NCBI GenBank assembly: GCA_022702705.1
Contig: CM040428.1
Location: forward strand, 92,376,287 to 92,440,286
DNA length: 64,000 nt
Source: Papilionanthe hookeriana x Papilionanthe teres
Lineage: Eukaryota; Streptophyta; Magnoliopsida; Asparagales; Orchidaceae
Direction: 5' to 3'
In this document: positions 58,801 through 64,000 of the stretch, piece after piece
Numbering within the stretch: the stretch's first letter is position 1
Layout of the letters: each line of letters opens with the position of its first letter
Notes under the pieces: generated by a model
The model's input: only the letters and a program-made list of their open reading frames with translations
Told to the model about the DNA's origin: nothing
Databases searched by the model: none
Made by a program: the position numbers and the translations under genes

Positions 58801-60304
58801 AAACTTTTGCAAAGGGCCATGCTAAATAAATGTTGGTTTTGGTTTAGGGATGTGTCATGAGTGATTTGAGACAAATTTGAGGTGATTTGGAATTGAATTG
58901 AGTCTAATTTGGGTTTCTTTGGTAAGGGGACAAAAATGGGTCAATTTGGGTTAGCTTGGTCTAAGGTTGGGCTAATGTTGAAATTAATGTAAAGTCAATG
59001 TTGAGAAATGTTTATAAGAGTGTAACAAAGAGTTTTCAACCTTGAGTGGGCCTTAGTTTTGGGATTTGGGCCCATTTGGGTTAGGTTTGGGTTTAGGTCA
59101 ATTTAAGGGATTTTGGTTTTGGGTTTGTTTTAGGTCTAGTTTGGGTCCAAATTTTGGGCAAATCAAGTTAGTGTTTTGTTTATGGAGATGTTAGGGAAGG
59201 TTTAGAAAAGGTTTGGGGTCAATTGGGGTTGAGTAGGGTTGGTTTGGGCTAAGTTTAGGTCATGGGTCAAAATTGGGCTTTAAGCTTAAAATTGAAATTG
59301 GATTCAAATGTCAATCAAATTGGGCTTGGATTTGGTCTAGATTGATATTGGGGATATTGAATTGAAGTTTATAATTGAATTGGACCAAAATTGAGGTCAA
59401 TTGGAGTGGTTTGGTTTGACAATGGGTTCACTTTGGTAAAAGTGGGGTAATTGACAAAATTGTCCCATGGTATAGTTGAACAAAATGAAATTGGGAATAT
59501 TTCGGATTTTCTGGATTTTTCTGGGAATTTTTGGAATTTTTGAATTTTTGGGTCAAGAGGGGCATTTTGGTAATTTGGAGGGTATTGGGGGTATTTTTGG
59601 AAATTTTGGTATTTTTGGTCGTAAATGATCAATTTGATTGGTGGGGAAATGTTCCAGGTTGATTTTGGAAAAGTTTTGGGTGATTTGGAAATCTTAGAGG
59701 TTTAGGGTAATTTCAAGGGTATTTGGTAGGTTTGGTGGGTCCGGGGCCCCGGGGGTCAAAAATTGAAATTTTGAAAAAGTGAAAATTGAGCAAGTGTGAG
59801 TGAAATGGAATCATTTTGGTTGAGCCATGAAGCCACATTAAGCCCATAGGAGCCATGAGAGGACTCATTTGAGGCATTCACTATGTTGTTCCTAACCCTC
59901 TTAGTCAGGGGCTTAGGGGTTAAGGACCATCCATGTGAATTACCTACAGGAGTCAAGAGGTCAAGTTGGGTGAGGGTGTGGGTTTTAGGATTTGGAGTGT
60001 GTGTGTGAGAGTGTAGTGTATGTGTAAGTCAGCCCTCACCAGACCAGGCCACCCAGGGTGATCCTAAGGCCAAAGAGTCCTATAGGGAACTCATCCTTTA
60101 AACCTCCACATTTGATCTCAACCCTCTAGGTGATTAGGGGTTTACAATTAAGCTTGTGGGGTTTGCAGGGAGTTAAGAAGTGGTTGAGTTTCTAAAGGGG
60201 TAGGTTCCATCTCTAGTCCTCTAAGATAGTCAAAGGAAAAGCCTAAGGCTAGATCCTAAGTACTAAAGAGAGAAGAGAAGACCTCATCAAAAATGAGGTC
60301 AACA
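52835..60304 (-). repeat. Solo Tat LTR (7.5 kb)
   Basis: Plus-strand ends TGTCGGCATATT and ATGAGGTCAACA are the reverse of the LTR at 9479-15634. Flanking bases are TGGTT (52830-52834) and TGGTC (60305-60309), a duplication with one difference. No internal region adjoins on either side, so the element was reduced to one LTR by recombination. It contains hairpin A (53222-53243), hairpin B (near 53170-53195), a pentanucleotide array (55080-55380), the CpG-rich block (57150-57365) and about 1.45 kb (57865-59320) absent from the other complete copy. Frames at 57887-58292 and 59369-59632 are not conserved as proteins. Confidence 0.85.
55080..55380 (-). repeat. Pentanucleotide (TTTAA)n-type microsatellite in the solo LTR
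   Basis: Runs of TTTAATTTAATT with interruptions; the counterpart of 13050-13330. Confidence 0.85.
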
Positions 60305-60584
60305 TGGTCACGCTAGACCCAGTGTGGTCACGCCTGAAACTGGCATGACCACCCCAATTCTAGTGTGGTCGCACCCAGATCTGGCCTGGTTTACATTTAG
60401 ATCAGGAGTGATATCCTCGAACAGCCTTATATGGCACATTTTAACCCCATTTTGCCTACTCGACACCTATGACTTACATAAAACCAAGAAAAATGATTCT
60501 CAAGTGTAAATCTATGATAAATAAGTGAAAATAATATGTAAAACGTTAAAGAAAATGTAGGTGAAATCACATAAAATTGACACA
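60305..60584 (-). repeat. Ancient Athila-like LTR fragment, right part, with ~20-bp tandem repeats
   Basis: Begins with four to five diverged 20-21-base units starting TGGTCACGC or TGGTCGCAC (60305-60390). These are followed by a U3-like tail that ends near ATAAAATTGACACA. The GC-richer unit block has the same relative position as the GC-rich hairpin blocks of the two other Athila LTRs. The end at about 60584 is approximate. Confidence 0.4.
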
Positions 60585-63500
60585 TGTCCATTATTTAGTT
60601 CCTAAATTCACTTCTTTATTAAAATTGATGTTACAATAACAATAATTAAATTTAATTCAAAAAGTATATCATACTTATTATTCATTAATTATATAATAAT
60701 TAAAATCCTTTAATTTTTGTGCCTATGATTCTTATTAATAAGGCTTAACTAGCCTTTCTCATTCCTTATTTACTCTACAACTCCTCTTGTTTGAATCCGT
60801 GACATTGAGGATTTGTGAAGGAGAACCTATTAAACACCTCAAATGAAATTTATATTAATGATTTGATCTATTTTACCTTAAGAAAGATGAAATGAGGTTT
60901 GCCTAAAAGAAGAAGAATGTTATTGTTAAGAAGGGAGAAGTGGTTGCAACTGTGTTGGTTGATTGTATGGGATTGTTCAATTTCATCCTTAGCAAGAAGT
61001 AAAGAAGCATTTAGCCAATTACTTTGATAATTGATATGATAATAAAAATTTCTGTTGTGGTACTAGACCTGTAGATCAAATGAGCTACAAAGAAAGCTGA
61101 TGGTGTTATGTCATCACATGGTATGGGTGCCCATCGATTATAACATTTGAGTTGGATCACCTCCTGAATATGAGAAGCTTGGATATTATTAGTTGGATTT
61201 CATTTTCTTCCTAAAGTAAACTTTCTTTGCATTTTATCTTAGTACAAATGACCTGAATCTGATAATCTTTGATTATGAATCATCATTGGTGGGCATGGGT
61301 GAGATTTTGATCATGGCACCAGTAGTGATGCCTAGGGGATAGTAGAGGGAAGTCAACTCTCGAGCAAGGATGGTACAGTTGCCCGTTGAAACAATTATTC
61401 TGAGACCCACAGGAACGAGCTAATGAGCACGTAACATCTCCTGAATCACTAGTCCTTTGCTTAGATGAGCTCAGAAACCTATTTGCTTGGTAGACTGGAA
61501 TCCAACGAGGTGATGAGGTTCATGATTTGTTAGCTAACGTAGAAAAGTGGAGATGATGGAGGAGGTGGCCACACTCCATTAGAAATTAATGTACATCTAA
61601 GAGAGATCCTTGATGCTCCAAGCTATAATGAATATGGATCAATTGAATTAGTTTAGGTCTGGGGGAAGATTTTCCTTAAATGGTTTATTTTGCTAGGGTG
61701 TGTCTTGGTCAAAGCAACAACTCACACCCTTTTAAAATATTTAATCTTAGGCTAATTTTCTAAGATCTTGTTGTAATTTTAAGGTCTTTTCTAGAATAAA
61801 TTATATTATTCTTCTAATTTTAAATTATTGTACTCATTTTGCATAATAAATTATATCCTTCTGTTAATGCATTTTTTTGAATTTATTATAAAATTCTATT
61901 TTTACCCTTATGCAATAGTTCAGCTTCTTCCATATCCATATTTACATAAAATGTGTTAGGTTAGTGACATTATGATTAACTTTTTTAATTTGTTTTTACT
62001 GCTCATTATTTTCTTAGCTTCCCTCTTCTTTTTCTCTACTTAATGGCTCGTTGGTACTCCCTAATGGTCTTCAGGTTGGGGTATTGAATTATTGATCATG
62101 GATGACTCTTTGGGAGGTGGATTAGCTGTAAGAGACCTATGACTTTAATCCCATGATTAAGCTATAGATTAGTGGAGAGAATGATTAAACGATCACTCCA
62201 TATGGTGTCGATATTATTTCTATAAGGATTAATTTTATTTTGGCCTAGACTAGCCTTTGGAAATGTTTTGTGCGCTATCTTTTCTTATTACATTGTCATC
62301 CCCACTCACATACTACCTAAGTCAATTCTGGTCATTATGGCCTTTGTTGTCTTCTATGATAGATAAGGGATTTTGTGATCAATTGGGCACTTCTGCTACT
62401 TTTTCTTATTTTGAGTCGACCTAGATGATTTGTTCAGTTTGCCTAAGTCAGTAAATTTTAGTTTTTGGGGCTAGAAGATAAGGTGAAGGACTAGTAACCC
62501 CATCTATGGTTAGGCTCTTCCCCTTAAGGGTGGTATGGTATGTTAATCCTATCCTGTCTAGTGGTGCTCCAGCGAAGGAAAAGAAACAGGTGTCAAAAAG
62601 TATGTTGGTGGTAGTTAGAGATGGGAAGTGGTGTTAGTTATTGGTTCATGAATATCTCATTCTAGTTATTATCAATGAGGTGCTTTGAGCAGAAGCTTTC
62701 GATCAAATGACTGAGGATGATTGAAAAAGCCTCTAGTAGTTATAGCTCAGATTGTCGAGAATGTGGCACGTGTGACTGGTCAAAATGAACTCATCGACCT
62801 TTGAAGGTTCACATTGAAACAACTATAGTACAGCGTTGACTGAAACTAAGGGTGGTTTTTTAGGAGAAGATTTGGAAAGTTCGTTACTTATTTATTTTGT
62901 TCCTAATTCTTATATTCTTTTGTCAAATAATTTACTAACAGACTAATCCTCATTGAGAGGATAATATTTTTAGTGTTTGCTAAGAGTTCTCTATTCGTTT
63001 TTGGTCTGTCCATCGTGCATCAATAAGAGGATGAGAGGATGACAAATCTAGTAGCGCAAAATCATTATGAGAAGGAGGCTTTAGAAGAATGATAAGAATC
63101 AACATCTGCAATCCTCAATTGACTATCTTGATTTTCATAGACATGTCTATGAGGGATAAAGCTAATTTCCCTTCTCTAGTTAGCCCAACTAGATCTACCC
63201 AAGAGGATCCCAGGTTTAGTGGTCACAAAGGGGGGGCATCGCAAGAGGAAAGCACTCCTCTTCCCCCATCTTGAAAAAATTGAATGGGGACCCCATTCAA
63301 GTGGATATCGATGCAAGATGAGGAGATGATGGTTAACACAAGCTCAGATAGTAGGTTTTCACTAATAAACCTCTAAAATGAATAATATAGTGATTTCCTA
63401 GCGTTTTCTTGTAAACCTCTAAGGTTAGCATACATCAATCTGTCTTCTACTATAAAGAGGAACTTCTAGAACATAACTTATTAGGCCCATGCCATGTGGT

Positions 63501-64000
63501 CAACAAATACTATTTGATGGCATGGGAAGCTTCTCTAGTCAACCATTCTTTTCCATTAGAGTTAGGAATAACTAGATATTGAGTGGACGTTGGTAATGAC
63601 AGAAGAAAGTGCAACGGAAATTAAAGTAGAGGTACTATGATGGTCAAAGTTATTATTGGATACCGAATTTGAGAACTGAAGAACCGAACCAAAAAGTATA
63701 AGAATGGCTACGATGAAGATATCAGACAATGTTTTGGTTGAGCTCTCATCACACCCAATTCATGTGACTCTCCAAGCTAGGAAGTTCAATGAAGGGATTT
63801 TCTTTAGTGTCGGTCACATAGTAAAGGCCAAGTAGGTCTCCCCATAATAGACCGACATAGAGTATTTTGTTACAGTATTATCTAATTCAAAGGAAGAAAA
63901 TGATGAGGACTGTGACAAGTCATAAAATATATGACTAGTTCTCAACTTCTTAGGTAACTTATAAATTTTTATCCTTACATTTTTTAATGCTTTGTAAAAA
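60585..64000. other. Decayed sequence, not identified
   Basis: About 3.4 kb with only short frames; the longest is 61 codons at 63089-63274. Some stretches look as if they were once coding (for example around 60880-61020 and 63700-63830), but stops are frequent and I recognise no domain on either strand. No LTR ends, tRNA or clear repeat structure was found. It may be an old transposon or gene relic. Confidence 0.4.

Noticed and set aside
1..64000. CRISPR array, tRNA or rRNA genes, bacterial-type operons
   Set aside because: No such structures were seen. The direct repeats present are minisatellites without unique spacers, and all coding signals are plant retrotransposon or transposon-carried.

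Overview
This is a stretch of plant nuclear DNA, probably from a flowering plant with a large, repeat-rich genome. It is almost entirely nested LTR retrotransposons of the Ty3/gypsy Tat (Ogre-like) and Athila lineages. I see no convincing ordinary host gene, no tRNA or rRNA gene and no CRISPR. The evidence is conserved pol domains, primer-binding sites matching plant tRNA-Arg and tRNA-Asp 3' ends, TG...CA LTR ends, target-site duplications (TSDs) and very long LTRs with homologous copies in the window.

Layout: (1) 1-15634, + strand: a Tat-lineage element cut by the window edge. Its order is gag/protease linker, protease, reverse transcriptase, RNase H, a second RNase H, integrase, a separate ORF encoding an AlkB-type 2-oxoglutarate/Fe(II) dioxygenase that resembles plant ALKBH9/10 RNA m6A demethylases, a 129-bp minisatellite, a polypurine tract and a 6.2-kb 3' LTR. 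(2) 15635-38057, - strand: start of another Tat-like element (ORF1-like frame, tRNA-Arg primer site) and its 7.7-kb 5' LTR, which carries minisatellites and a dense W-box cluster. The LTR is split by (3) 19501-32972, + strand: a complete but decayed Athila-lineage element (TSD GGGTC) with gag, pol and two accessory ORFs. (4) 38058-51724, - strand: a third large Tat LTR, split by (5) 38251-45532, - strand: a non-autonomous Athila relative (TSD TCTAT) that has lost the gag core and all of pol. (6) 51725-60584: an ancient Athila-like LTR split by (7) 52835-60304, - strand: a 7.5-kb solo Tat LTR (TSD TGGTT/TGGTC). (8) 60585-64000: decayed sequence I could not identify.

The relative order of insertion can be read from the nesting. 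The oldest layer is LTR (6). It was hit by (7) and by (4). LTR (4) was hit by (5) and by (2), and (2) was hit by (3) and by (1).

The most unusual content is the ALKBH-like ORF in element (1). Its iron and 2-oxoglutarate ligands are all present, although the pol genes of the same copy are broken by several stops and frameshifts. Its ATG sits four bases after a good 3' splice site, which suggests expression from a spliced subgenomic RNA. I infer that the product could strip m6A from the element's own RNA to escape host control. Other points are hairpins in the Tat LTRs that are kept by compensatory changes between copies, and a GC-rich hairpin motif (CTAAGCGCC...GGCGCTTAG) found both in the Athila LTR and in front of each accessory ORF.
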